From positions 1,612,001 through 1,676,000 of the forward strand of contig OY754465.1 of assembly GCA_963575645.1 (NCBI GenBank): DNA of 64,000 nt. Reading direction: 5' to 3'. The stretch comes from Xanthostigma xanthostigma. Lineage: Eukaryota > Arthropoda > Insecta > Raphidioptera > Raphidiidae. The notes beneath the pieces were generated by a model. The model saw only the letters and a program-made list of their open reading frames with translations, had not been told where the DNA came from and did no database searches. Position numbers and translations under genes: made by a program. This document shows, one piece after another, positions 11,550-23,635 of this stretch (position 1 is its first letter; each line of letters begins with the position of its first letter).

Positions 11550-12088
11550 TTAAGGTGACCAACTATACTCATTTACTGAGTTTTGTACTCTTTTTTCGCA
11601 AACCGTACTCTTTTAAAATCCTGTACTCTGAAAGTACTTATTTGTATAATTTTATACTCATTTGTATTTCTAAAACATTTTTTTAGATTATTTTATTTCA
11701 ACTTTATTAATTAAATATTTAAAATTATTTTGACAGTGATTTGAATTTCACGCGCGCATATTGCTTTTCGTTTCCGGCACGTCAGAGGACAGGGCAAACA
11801 CCACACACGAGTTTGACAGTGATTTGAATTTCGCGCGCACATATGGCTGCCGTTTCCGGCACAATTGAGAGGTCGTATTATGTACCTGGAGAGATAGATA
11901 GATACTACAGACCTCTTTTTCTAACAACGTCGAAATTACATTTGTGAAAAGAGATGGATATATCTATCTCTCCAATATGTTTTTAAAAGAAAATAAAGTT
12001 TTTATCGTTTTTCTTCTTTTTTTTCACCTATGAAATAGGTACTTGCAAAGTGTACTCTTTTTGAACAAAAAATAGTTGGTCACCTTAA
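11550..12088. mobile_element. TIR element TTAAGGTGACCAACTAT
   Basis: Perfect 17-bp inverted ends TTAAGGTGACCAACTAT bound 539 bp. Inside are a tandem pair of GACAGTGATTTGAATTTC units (11732 and 11815) and an inverted pair GAGAGATAGATA/TATCTATCTCTC. No coding relic was recognised. Confidence 0.6.
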
Positions 12089-12089
12089 T

Positions 12090-13001
12090 AATTTAAGCAT
12101 ACAGCTTAGGGCTTTGAACAGATTAGTTTATAGCAACATTTCCATGATTCCTCTATAATTACAAGCCCCTAGTTTCCATACTCTAATCTGAGATCTGCGG
12201 TAAAAGTACAACTGAAGTTATATTATTAGAAATAATAACAAATTTAAATAAAACAGGGTTTCAAGGTACAATTTTGAGGTGACTTTTGGTTTGATTTTGA
12301 TAATATTATTAGAGACCGTAAGGAAGAATCACTCTGCAATCGCTACAGCTGTAAACTAGTTTCTGATTTTTCATTAGAGCAATTCATCACTTCAATCTAT
12401 CTCAACGTTCCAATTACATACGTAAATGATTACGGTCAGTGTAATTAATTGGTGAGTGTTAATAACAGCCGGTTATTGTGAATAATAACTAAATCAATTC
12501 GGTTATTTTAAGAGTTCTTCAAACTAACCGGTTGTTAATAGTAATTCCCATTGTTTGCTGGGTAATGTAATAAATTTTGGCAAAATGGTTCCTGACAGGA
12601 ACGGAAGGTAGTATGTAGATCCATCCTATTGCTTGCGCTCATTTATTGGTCTGCAAAAATACATAAATTTCGAACGATTGAAATTCTGTTAAGGTGTTTC
12701 GTTACCAACAGAGGTATTAGCATTTTATGATAATTTCCGAAAGTACCTCAAATAAATGTTTACCTGTTTGTGTACAGGTACCTTATTATAGCCATATTAC
12801 CACAAAATGCCGAGAAGGTAAACTTTTTGAAGTACTGCATAGTAAAAACAGCTTTGTTCAAATAATGTAGATCCAATTTAAAGTATACAGAATGCATCAT
12901 TGTGTTTTAGAAAACAGTTTTTACTACATAAGAAGTCAAGTATTTCATTGTACATCATATTTGATTTTTTAACATCTGTAACCAATTAAAATTACAATAA
13001 C
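12090..13001. other. Cactus intron 2, unassigned
   Basis: AT-rich, with a short GGTTATTxTxA motif repeated near 12470-12530. Nothing else seen. Confidence 0.4.
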
Positions 13002-15095
13002 TATTCGCTATGTGCAGCTGCTTGGAACGAAGGCGTTGAACGACAATGCGCACGTAGCGGCGAAAGATAGCAAACCTTCTGCTCGTGTACCATTGACATA
13101 AACCTAAGGTGAAAAATGACAGTTCGTAAATGCTGCATTATTAAATTGTAATAACTAATAATACATTAAAAAATAGTGATGTTAGCTTTTATTGTTTCTC
13201 AAAATATAAGCATAAGTTAATTCAAAGATAAAAATGGATTTCCATCGTGAAAAAGCAGAAGTAAGTATCATAACCTTAATTTTACATTGACAATAATGTT
13301 CCAAAAAAATTCATGTGAACACACTATGAAAATATATATTTCATATAAAATAAATATAAGAATAATGAAATTTAATAATTTTTATGAAAATACAACTTGA
13401 ATTTTGTTATTAAATTAATAAAATAAGACGTATCTTTTATTTTTTAGTGGATATACGTACATCCATTTGGAATCCTACATCACAAGAGATCTAATTTGCA
13501 GTGCACATTTCATTGGGAACAAAAAGGGAGAAGAAGAACTGGGTCCTAATTACGTATCCAGCAAATTTTCTTCACCTCAAAGGAAACCAAAATTAAATGA
13601 GAATCAAGTTTTGACAAGACATCAACGGTTCATTAAACGTAGGCTACAAAATATTTCATTAGTGGGTTCAAGTTCAAAAAATAATAAAGATTCAAGCCTC
13701 AATTCAAAAAGTGCTGCAAATACGGAAGATAAATGTTCAGTGTATGAAAATAACTGACAGTGTACATGGCAATTTAATGATTGTTGATTCGAGTACCAAA
13801 AGCAGAAATGATGTAGAATGCCAAGCTGATATTTTTGCTTATTGTAATACCTAGTGTTAAAAAAATACTGTTTTGTAATAACATTATTCAAAAAGGCTCT
13901 AATACTTGTGATGCTCAAACTCAAACTGAGATTAATTGAAATAAATACCACAAAACAGTTTAGAAATCAGAAGTGTGGTACGCCCAGGGTTGCAGGCGTC
14001 TGGCTTTTTATGGTCGTGTCCGGCTTTTGTTAGGCTTTTGGCCTATGTACTTTTAATTATAGACTTTTTGATATTTTTCAAGAGTTTGAAATTGCTATTT
14101 TTTAATAAAGATCTTTTTGTTTTTATCCAAAAGAATGGATATACGTTTTTGATTTGGTTAACAAAAACTTTTAGTATTTTGTTATATTTGTTTTGTTTTT
14201 TTTTAATTTACCTATTAATAGATTACAGAAGACTGACCATTTTTCACTTCATCAATATCATAGGTATAAATACAAATGATAATAATAGGTGCGTAGAACT
14301 GTTAATGTTGTTAATTTTATAACAAATCTGTGATTCACATTAAATAATTAATAAACAACTTTATTACGAACCTAACTGAGTTTTTTTTATTTTAAATGTG
14401 ATGTTCGGCTTTAAAAAGGTGTGTTTGACTTTTAAAAAATGTATGTCCGGCTTTTAGGGCAAAATGTCCGGCCTAATACAGCGCCGAATCCGGCTTTTGA
14501 ATTTTAAGGCCTGGCAACTCGAGGTACGCCTCAAAAATAGTTTGTCGAATGTCGATACAGCAGTTGAACCTGATTGTGATGTACAATGAATGATTCAATT
14601 ACTTTTCAAGGAACAGTTACAAATGATAAACAGCTAAGAAATCTTTCTGGTGTATCATTTGAGACTTATAATTATTTTCTGAACAAATTGACAGTTTCAC
14701 AAAAAATTCAAATATCTAAAAATTAGACTATTTATTTTTCTTTTCAAGATGAAAACTGCTTTGACATTTACAGGAATAGGTGCAATATTTTCCGTACACA
14801 GGACAACACTGTCTAGAATTTTTATTCCACTTTAGAAAATCTAGCTGAAACAACATCAATTACACAGCGATAGCTTTACCCTTTGGCACAGTTTGAGGGT
14901 GAAAATTTAAAGAATGATTTATTTTTTCATAACCCGTTTTTAATATAGCATCCATACTTTTCACTTTTATCATTAACTTTAATTTTAATTCACGTTTTAC
15001 TTGTTGTCCCATTTGACATAATGTATTTTAGTAGCAGTGGGTTCGCCGATAAATAACGCTAGATGTCTCCGCTTTGATGTTGCACATAGCGAATA
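13002..15095 (+). mobile_element. ISL2EU-like THAP/DDE transposon, broken
   Basis: Inverted ends TATTCGCTATGTGCA bound about 2.1 kb. Coding relics on the plus strand are a start MDFHREKAE before a GTAAGT (13234), then the second half of a THAP zinc finger (about 13480-13570, DLICSAHFIGNKKGEEELGP...YVSSKF). Next come a linker reading NDKQLRNLSGVSFETYNYFL (14595-14726) and an HTH_Tnp_4-like MKTALTFTGIGAIFSVHRTT then LSRIF (from about 14749). The DDE domain is missing. A hAT-like element at 13985-14522 splits it. The family is inferred from domain order. Confidence 0.65.
13985..14522. mobile_element. hAT-like element inside the THAP transposon
   Basis: An 8-bp target duplication GGTACGCC (13977-13984 and 14523-14530) flanks imperfect ends CAGGGTTGCAGGC and GCCTGGCAACTCGA. 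The interior repeats GTCCGGCTTTT at both sides. There is no transposase. Confidence 0.7.
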
Positions 15096-16581
15096 CACAG
15101 ATGTATGTAAATAAACAATTAACTGTAAATAAATACAAGAACGTTTATTGAAATACCACTTCATTCATGGCCCGTAACATAAACGCTCTTTTTAAAACAC
15201 AATATGCGTCATTAAAATACCTGTTAACCAAAATAGTTAAGTCTTTTATGTAACCGGTCAATTAACATAACTCATCAATAAATTACGAATAATAAAATAG
15301 GTGTTATTATTATATCAACAGGTATTAAACTAAAATCATTTCAACATTCTTGTGGTGTTGTTATTAAAAATATTAGCTCTCGCAGGTAGTCGATTCTGCG
15401 GTGACTTGTGCTATATATAAGAGAAATCAAAACTGTCGTGGGTATACTGTAGACTGTAGAGTAATGTAACTCAGTCAACGCGAAATTGATTGTTTTGGGC
15501 TCAAATCCCGACAGTGACATTTAAATTTTTCTTGTATATAAACCTTCTAAAAATATTATGACGGTATCATCATGCTTTCACTAATTCAGAGAAAAAATAT
15601 GCTGTATACTGGAATTTAATCATAATGATTCGTAACGAAAAAAAACCTAACACCCATTCCGTAACGAAAAAAAACCTAACACCCCCCACTCCGACCGGCA
15701 CAGCGGTGCGACGTACCTTGGGTGCGACGTTGACAGCCGTGCATCGTCTAACGTCGTTTCAGTTCGGCAGACTTCGGCACGGTGTTTGTGTGCTCATAAC
15801 TGCATAACTGATTCTATCTTTATTTGTGTATAAATGAATTTATATATAATACTGCTATAAAAATAACCTAAACTATTTAGGTTATGTGCAGAGAAAGTAT
15901 ATATGATATTATATCTATATAAATGTACATCGCGCGATATTCTATGATCAAACTCTTAATATCGTTCTTTTTGTTCAAATTTTTTGAATGAATAATAAAT
16001 TATTGTTTTGGTGTGTAATTACACTATTTATACCTAGCTATTTTCGTTTTATAGAGAAGAAAAACTTAAAGACCTAAAAAGAATATGCAATAGCTTTACC
16101 GCGGCAGTCCCCGAGTGCGACACGTAGTTTTTTCTTCTAATTTTTCCGTGGAAGTTCTCACCGGGCCCCAATGATAGAGCCCTGTAAGCCTTAGCCTGGT
16201 GGGAGCAATGATACAATACACAAAAGTAATCCTAGATTAACATCACAAAACTTTAGTCTATCTTCGGCGGCGACTATTAATTTTTTCATTGTATGAATCC
16301 TCTATAAAATGAATGTACTGTATTAATCAAGCTAAAACTCGACTTGTTTCTACGAATCGAGGCTATCTTGGGGAATCCCCAACGGAGCTAAGGTCGTGCC
16401 CGCCAACGCTGCGACGGTTTGTGCCGCTCGAGTTCTAAAGGTCTGCTTTCATTTACATTGTGTACCAATATACTTTTACTAGGACAGTTTAAAATAACAT
16501 CGATACAAAGTATTTACATTTTAAGGTGGAAGCAAGATTAACAGCTATGTCTGTAACTTTTCGTTTTTATTAAAATAAATT
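15096..16581. other. Cactus intron 2, unassigned with a GC-richer block
   Basis: CGTAACGAAAAAAAACCTAA is duplicated near 15631-15680. About 16090-16445 is GC-richer, not repeated in the window, and holds the kappaB palindrome at 16370; it is a candidate conserved non-coding element. Confidence 0.45.
16370..16380. promoter_or_regulatory. Perfect palindromic kappaB site in cactus intron 2
   Basis: GGGGAATCCCC is a full NF-kappaB palindrome. It lies at the edge of an apparently single-copy, relatively GC-rich block (about 16090-16445) inside the otherwise AT-rich 24-kb intron. In flies cactus is itself a target of Dorsal/Dif, so this is a candidate feedback enhancer. Occupancy is inferred. Confidence 0.55.
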
Positions 16582-16626
16582 TACAAATAAATAAAATTGT
16601 CGACCAATTTTTTACAGACTATGTAT

Positions 16627-16835
16627 TGACAAAAAAAAATTGGTTGTCTGTAAAGTCGGTTTGAGGACGATAGTTTTACGTGATAACGTATTCCGCTCGA
16701 ATATCATATTTAATAATACATTACTGCGCTCTCGCTTGCACGCGGAGGAACGGAATGTTACGGCGGAACGGAACGTTACACTTTTTCGTGCGTGCAGCTG
16801 GTGTTTCATCAATTTATAAGACGTTATCACGTCAA
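16627..16835 (+). mobile_element. TTGGTTGTCTGTAAAG-family element, copy 2
   Basis: This 209-bp copy is inserted in the left arm of the foldback at 16582-17503. Its right edge was then hit by the foldback at 16834-17079. Confidence 0.65.
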
Positions 16836-17079
16836 TAATATAAAAAATATAAATCAATATAACAAAAGATGACGTTACGATCCGGATTTGAATCTTCTTC
16901 AGAAATATATAAAAAAAATATAAAAATTAATTCAAACTATCATTTAATCTTGCATTCTATTAGAAAATAAGTAGCTAATGCTAATTAATTTTTATATTTT
17001 TTTAGATATTTCTGAAGAAGATCCAAATCCGGAACGAAACGTCATCTTTTGTTATATTGATTTATATTTTTATATTATT
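16834..17079. mobile_element. Foldback element B, nested
   Basis: The arms AATAATATAAAAA...ATATAACAAAAGATGACGTT and their complement enclose a short AT-rich spacer; total 246 bp. It is the youngest layer of the nest. Confidence 0.65.
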
Positions 17080-17627
17080 TTTTTGTCAATATACAGATTG
17101 TATCAAATCAAAACAGTCCATAGAACATTCTGTGTGTAAGACAGAGACGATATTATATAAAGCACTAAAGCAGTAAGTAAGAATGAGATAAATGATCGCT
17201 TATAGTTACTGTGGTTATACAATCTGATAGTATCGTCTTTGTTTTCTACAGTAAAAATCACAATTTTATCAAATGTCAGTATTCACTAGTGAAATTATTG
17301 ATAAAAAAGATTTACAGTGTACGTAATTATTTATTTACGTAACCACAGTAACTATATTAGCGATCATTTATCTCATTCTTACTTACTGCTTTAGATCTTT
17401 ATATATCGTCTCTGTCTTACACACAGAATGTCCTATGGACCGTTTTGATTTGATACAATCTGTATATAGTCTGAAAAAAATGGTCGACAAATTTATTTAT
17501 TTGGAGAGTTCTATTCAGACGTTAATCAAAGAGTTCAAAATAAATTTAATGTATTCGACTTCCGTTTGCAGTAAGACGTACTCAAAAGATGAAAAAAATT
17601 ACTCAGAATCAATAATATTAATCTATT

Positions 17628-17773
17628 CTTGCACTGCACGTCATGGCGCGCAGTGCAAGATTATCAAAATTTCGGCCAGTGTGATGTATACTATTTTTCT
17701 TCATACCTCAGTTGTAAGTACGCTTATTAAATACATTAATTAATTGATTACATAAAAAGCACAGATAAATTCC
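17628..17773 (+). repeat. Dispersed repeat pair, copy 1
   Basis: About 145 bp (CAGTGTGATGTATACTATTT...TTATTAAATACATTAATTAA) match 33083-33265. The left part is rearranged. Class unknown. Confidence 0.5.
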
Positions 17774-18212
17774 AAACACGAATGACAGCTGTTCGCGACT
17801 ATATATAAGAGGGTTGCTATGAAAACGACATCTAAACAACAGTTGATTGGTTATTTTTTCTTTACTGCCACCCGAACGTACGTACTTCCCGCATCAGTGC
17901 GTGTAATCCCACCAATGCGTAAATGACTTTCTGCCTTACAATTGACGCCGAACGTCTGTACTTTCAATCGAGGTTGAAGAAAAAGATTTTAACTAATTTA
18001 AAAGTTTTTGATAATAGATGCAATGAGCATGCCACCGGAACACAGTCCTGATTCGCTTGGTTTACGTTCTCTGCACACAATTAGGTAAACGAATCATAGA
18101 ATATTTGCGCAGTAAACTTTATTATAATTTAAACAAACTTTTTATTTTAGAATTCTGTTTACGATTTGTTCATTGAATACATCAAACACGAGTAAACAAT
18201 GAAAATCTATTT

Positions 18213-18223
18213 GGGGATTCCCC
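18213..18223. promoter_or_regulatory. Perfect palindromic kappaB site in cactus intron 2
   Basis: GGGGATTCCCC is a second full kappaB palindrome, 1.8 kb from the one at 16370. It lies in sequence between the nested foldback stack (16582-17503) and the tandem Helitron pair (18409-18889) and belongs to no repeat recognised in the window. Confidence 0.5.
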
Positions 18224-18408
18224 AGTACATTATAATATAAACATTCGATGTGTTTTCAAAGCACATTTTTAGCGCAGTGTTTGCAAATTAGCTCCGATAA
18301 ATACTTGAAACGAGTATATGTAGATATAATGATAATAATTTATTTTGTAATTGACCGTAAAATATATTGCGTATAAATAATAAGTTATTTAATTTATTAT
18401 TGTTATAT

Positions 18409-18536
18409 AGCCTATAGCCTTCCTCGATAAATGGGCTATCCAGCAAAAAAAATTGTTTCAATTCGAACCAGTGGTTCCTGAGATTAGCGCGTTCAATCAA
18501 ACAAACAAACAAATTTCTCTTCAGCTTTATATTATA
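18409..18536 (-). mobile_element. Helitron (family 1), 5' fragment
   Basis: About 130 bp of the 5' part of the family, from the CTGAAGAG start to the CTCATTTATCGAGGAAGGC-like region, lie directly downstream of the full copy at 18537 on the minus strand. It is truncated at 18409. Confidence 0.65.
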
Positions 18537-18889
18537 CTAGCGGTCCCGCCCGGTTTCACCCGGGTGCAAAAGAACGAATAGGGGGAGAGACATGAGTGCG
18601 CACGTTCATCTTAGTCTACCGAGATGAATGTTGTGTCCAAATTTCATTATGATCGGAGTTATCGTTCAAAAATGTTTGTGGGATAAACAAATTTTGAGTT
18701 ATATTTTGCAACATTTCTAATTGATGCTCCGCTCCTATTGGTCGGAGCGTGATATTATATAGCCTATAGCCTTCCTCGATAAATGGGCTATCCAACAAAA
18801 AAAATTTCAATTCGAACCAGCAGTTCCTGAGATTAGCGCGTTCAACCAAACAAACAAACTCTCCAGCATTATACTTATATTAGTATAGA
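18537..18889 (-). mobile_element. Helitron (family 1), complete non-autonomous copy
   Basis: This 353-bp copy starts TC (18889-18888, preceded by A) and ends with a GC-rich hairpin and CTAG (18540-18537, followed by T), the canonical A|TC...CTAG|T pattern. It has no coding capacity. Confidence 0.8.
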
Positions 18890-18894
18890 TGAAC

Positions 18895-20050
18895 ACAGTA
18901 AATACGTATTTAGAAAGAGAGAATAAAATTTTACGTAACCTCAATTAATTTAACATTTATGATGCAGAATAGCACCAAAAATTTGCTAAGAGTTCCCGGT
19001 AAACTGCGAAATTTCACAGCGCAAAATACCAGTGACGATTTTAATGATAATAATAGCTACTATTAAAAAAACCACATCTTACGATTTTACCGTTAAAAAT
19101 ACTCATGTAATTAGTTTACCGACACATAATGAAATTAGAAAGTTCAACAAACAGTATAGGTATTATTTTTTTCCCATGTTGTGGTGTGGTAACATCCGTC
19201 ATGTGATTATTATTCTGCTTGCGACTACGTACTCATCACACGAGAGTAGGGATCACAAAAAAAACATAATAATGAACATTGTTATTGTTTATCGGGCTTT
19301 ATCCGCTACTGCTAGCATTAACGGCGGTTTTGACAGGAACTTCATCTTAAAGCCAACTGGACATACAAAAAATACCCTACACATCCAAGTCTGCAACGTT
19401 TCATCAAAATCGCTCAGTCGTGTTCGAAAAAGAACAAATTATTCTGGAAACACTTTTCCCCATATTCACCGAACACTACCAAAGATAGAAGTTACTAATC
19501 TTGGAACAAATTTATTCATTTGAATAAAATTTACTTTTAATTCACCAAGCAAAAAATCAGGTAGAAAAATTACTTAAATACTCCTTGCTTTAGTTGAATA
19601 TTTTGACGTTCACTCAAAAATCCGACCGATGGCGTTAGTGTAAACGTCAAAAAAATCTTAATCTTATCTTAACCCAATTGCACACAAAATTTTCACTTTC
19701 TTATTAATGATCCATGTGTAGACAGTCAAATTATCCTTTTTATACCAAAAACAAACTCCTTATTCAGTACTTGTACGTTGATTTTACATATGTATTGGTA
19801 GCGAAGTGTGACGAATTGATATCAGTCGAGTTATGCAAGTGTTTTCCCTACTGAAGGTATTCCCTAAATAATAAATACTGCAATGCATAATACGAAAACC
19901 ACATTTTGTGCATGTTGATAATTTTGATATAAAAATAATACAAATATATTTAATATAGAAACGGGGCTTTTCTCTGTAAATTTTCTTGCGGTTATAATAC
20001 AAGAAGTTGGGTATTTTGTTTAATTACACACTGATTTTCTTTTGTTTATA
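18895..20050. other. Cactus intron 2, unassigned
   Basis: Contains the longest chance frame of this intron (19032-19523), whose composition and repeat content argue against coding. CATCAAAATCGCTCAGTCGT near 19395 is a transposon-type motif. Confidence 0.4.
19495..19700 (+). repeat. Dispersed repeat, copy without the insertion
   Basis: This matches 10627-10985 but reads straight through AAATTTATTCATTTGAATAA where the other copy has the foldback element. Confidence 0.6.
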
Positions 20051-20275
20051 CAGTAGAACCTCTGTAAGTAGAACTTCAAGGGAGATGCCAAAAATTCGAG
20101 TTATAGAGTTTTCGACTTATGTGGATTTTTAAGGAAATATTGAACTTGTAGAGGTTAGGATTCATTCTTATACCAATTTTGAATTGCTATGTTCGAGATA
20201 CAGAGGTCAAATTTATTTTTTCGAGTTATGAACGTGAAAATATATGTAGGGACTCACTGATTATTTCGACCTATG
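20051..20275 (+). mobile_element. Pogo-like element, truncated
   Basis: TA then CAGTAGAACCTCTGTAAG is a pogo/Tigger-type terminus, followed by subterminal repeats of the form TTCGAGTTATAGAG and TTCGAGTTATGAAC. No matching right end was found, so the right limit is approximate. Confidence 0.45.
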
Positions 20276-21028
20276 GGCTATGTGCAAGGAGGCAGAGTTA
20301 CAAATTTTTCGATGCGAGCGTTTGTGGTGAGCACTAGGGGAAACTTCAAACTCAAATTTTCCGTATGTCAGGGAGCAATGTTTATTAAAAGTGAAAATAG
20401 TTATAATTTTATGAAGTTTTTTAATTACAAAGACAACATAGGAAAACTAAGCGACCTGGAAATGTTTCTTGTGTTCCGGGCTGTTGCGCTGATGGCGATT
20501 TAAGTAAAATAAAGACCATTGGCGCCCTAATTTGACGTTCCGCTGTCAGTGTAAACAAATTAACATCAGGTTTTCTTATTTCATTTTTTTTGACACACCA
20601 AGGCCAACTAAAGTTTTTGACTTATCACCTTAGAAACATGTCGCGATTTCCATAAAAAGTGAGTTCAATAATTCTCTATTACCCACTAGCGGCGCTAGTA
20701 GGCTTCGTGCACACGGTCTTTCCCAGTCCTGTCTTCAATTTGAAAATAGTGAAAGTAATGGGTAGCTGGATTTGGGAACGGGTTCTAGATAACCCTGACA
20801 AATGATGGTCTCAAATAAAAAATATTTACTTTTTAAAAACTACATAATTTTGTTAATCATGGAAGTACAATCTTGCGCAATTTAGATACGAATAAATAAA
20901 TATTTGATATGATTAGTTTTTTTTATTTATACGAGTTTTATCTCTGCTGGAGTAATCACAATTATTATTTTTGTGTAAGAGAGATTATGTTAATACCATT
21001 CGATATAAGTACCAACAATGTCTTTTTT

Positions 21029-21585
21029 AAACGCTTTATATTAGTTTGGGTTGTAACTATGTATGTATGTAACTAACTATGTATGTATGTCCGTAACGGA
21101 ATCTTTGAGCATAATTTTCACCAATTTCCCGAAGTCTGATTAATTTGAAACTTTGCATACGTATCAAGGACCGATGACAATGCAATAATTTGATAACAGT
21201 TTCCCATTATCCTTATTAGGACCCCCAGGATTAATAAATTCTTTTATAGATCCTCTGTAGTAAACGCTTTATTTTCACCAATTTCCCGAAGTCTGATTAA
21301 TTTGAAACTTTGCATACGTATCAAGGACCGATGACAATGCAATAATTTGATAACAGTTTCCCATTATCCTTATTATTAAACGCTTTATATTAGTTTGGGT
21401 TGTAACTATGTATGTATGTCCGTAACGGAATCTTTGAGCATAATTTTCACCAATTTCCCGAAGTCTGATTAATTTGAAACTTTGCATACGTATCAAGGAC
21501 CGATGACAATGCAATAATTTGATAACAGTTTCCCATTATCCTTATTAGGACCCCCAGGATTAATAAATTCTTTTATAGATCCTCA
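21029..21585 (+). repeat. Tandem duplication, three units
   Basis: Two near-identical units of about 210-225 bp (starting AAACGCTTTATATTAGTTTG) flank a shorter middle unit from 21263. GTATGTATGT is expanded in the first. Unit ends read TTATAGATCCTC. Confidence 0.65.
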
Positions 21586-21604
21586 AACTAAAAAGTGAAA
21601 AATA

Positions 21605-21818
21605 AAATATAGTTTAAAAAAAACTAAAAAACACGCTTTATATCGGACTAAAAAGTAAAAAATAATTGTTTTAAAATAAGCTTAAAAAGCGTTGGGCGCT
21701 CGATGTACGAAAATGTGGAACAAAGCGCCCCACGCTTTTTAAGCTTATTTTAAAACAATTATTTTTTACTTTTTAGTCCGATATAAAGCGTGTTTTTTAG
21801 TTTTTTTTAAACTATATT
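21605..21818. repeat. Long near-perfect palindrome
   Basis: Two arms of about 100 bp (containing CACGCTTTATATCGGACTAA and its complement) surround a short spacer. It directly follows the tandem duplication and shares its ACGCTTTATAT motif, so both may belong to one element. Confidence 0.6.
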
Positions 21819-22497
21819 TTTTATACACATTTTTGGGTTTTACCACAATGATATAAGCATATCGTAACTTTTAGACGGCGAGCTGGCTACGGAGAAAATA
21901 GGTGACTCGGTGCAAAGCTGAAAATTTGCAAAATAATAGGAGATAGTACAAGTAAGTAGGGAAAAAATTGCCAGAAGGCTAGGCGGAAGATAAAGAGCCG
22001 CCAGAAGGCGCTAATGTTGCGAAAAATCAGTGCACTTCTGGCAATTTCTATACTTATACTAAAAATATTCGAGTTAGAGTGTAGGTTTCCCCTGATACAC
22101 CCTGTATAGTGATTGCATAATGTGAAATGAATCTTTCATTTAAAAAATAAGAATTGCACAATTCAGCGTCAATTATATTAAAAGCAACGCGCGGTGCGCC
22201 TAATAAAATTTCATCTATGATAATTAGTACGTAATACCACAATACATACATGTGGAAATTTTGTATATAATATTATGGGTATTTCCTTCTATATACAGGA
22301 TATTTATTTACATAGATATGCTATGTATAATGCAGGCATATTAACTAAACAACTTGTTTTAATTAAAAGATATAAATTATCAGTTCTTTTCTAATTATCA
22401 TATTTCGTTGCCACAATGAAACTACCTTAGCAACAAAAACCAAATTTGAAGCTCAGTTGAAATATAATTTAAATCAAATCATTTTTTTCGCACTGTA

Positions 22498-23081
22498 AGG
22501 CCCGATTCACACTATAGCTGTGCCGGTCACGGTTCGCTCTCGGTTCGGTAAAATCTTACTGTATTCACACTATCATTCTGGGTTCGATCACGGTTCAATC
22601 TCGATTTGCAAGAAGTCTGATGTATTTCCTTTGCAACATATTTTACTTTATTTCATAAGTACAATTTTTCTAGTTGTCTGACAATGTCGTTCGATTTTTC
22701 AATTGAAGAATTAAGCTATTCTTCTTGATGAAGATACGGCAAATAGGAAAAGAGTGAAACGCAAGACAACGAAGAGAAGAACGCGGGTGCATCCAAGCTT
22801 ATTAGCGAGGAAAACGGAAGGCGAATACCTCACCCTGTATCGTCATTTAATAGACGAATACTGCATTTGATACAAAAACCTATTCATAAGTCAGGCTAAG
22901 TCCGATCACGCTCCAGTAAAATATTCTTCTAAACGGATCGGTGCCGGAGCGTGATTGGATCCGAACTTGAGCGGTGCTGATAGTGTGAATACGCTCATTG
23001 TTTCTTGTGTAAGAACCGTTTACCGAACCGAGACTGGACCGAGAGCGAACCGTGACCGGCACTATAGTGTGAATCGGGCCT
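22498..23081 (+). mobile_element. PIF/Harbinger deletion derivative
   Basis: Long inverted repeats start AGGCCCGATTCACACTATAG and include GGTCACGGTTCGCTCTCGG; TA lies outside both ends. At 22727-22870 a 47-codon relic contains RVHPSLLARKTEGEYLTLYR, matching the N-terminal region of Harbinger transposases (WVHPI...R...GEFH.L). The DDE part is gone. Confidence 0.7.
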
Positions 23082-23349
23082 TAATGTCAAGATTCTTGTC
23101 GAATTTGTCAGAACGTTTCAGAAAATCCGCATTGATAATGACCTTAGATTGTGGTTATATATACAGCTGGATTCCCAAAAGGAAACCGCCATATTTAAAT
23201 CGTACGCAGAAAATTGATATATATGTAATTAATAAACTAATGACCTATTTGATGTGGTCTAGACTTGCGACTCGAGAAGATATAGGTTATTACGTCAATA
23301 AAATATATATTATGAATTTAACATGAAATTATTAGTGCAATTACAACAC

Positions 23350-23632
23350 CACGAAGTCTGTGACCAGAAGACCTCGCTCGAGCGTAGCGGTGGACCGATA
23401 TCTGTCGCATGAACCAATATGGCGCCAGCTACTGGGTAACGCACGCCCGTTCATGGTTTACATGTGTGTAGTATCTGTGAAGTTAAACAACTTCGGTTAC
23501 TACAGGCGGAAAGAACCGAAGTTTTCCCAAGTAGTGATAACAGCGCCATCTCGCTTGCGGCAGAAAACGGTCCGTCTCGAAACACGCGGCAAGCATAGGA
23601 AGCTTATAGTTCTACTGATTAAAGACTTCGTG
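23350..23632 (-). mobile_element. MITE with CACGAAGTC ends, copy 1
   Basis: The 283-bp interior (GTGGACCGATATCTGTCGCA, CGCCATCTCGC) matches the copy at 57643 in inverse orientation. No clear target duplication is seen here, because the right side abuts another MITE. Confidence 0.65.
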
Positions 23633-23635
23633 GTG

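Larger units (their letters stand above)
16582..17503. mobile_element. Foldback element A with nested insertions
   Basis: Outer arms match in inverse orientation (ACAAATAAATAAAATTGTCG against its complement near 17490). The inner part forms a long hairpin (17093-17230 with 17335-17468). The left arm is split by the element at 16627, itself split by the foldback at 16834. Confidence 0.65.

Noticed and set aside
19032-19523. A 163-codon open frame on the plus strand
   Set aside because: Low-complexity, AT-driven composition, no domain, and its end runs into transposon-type and dispersed-repeat sequence. Treated as chance.
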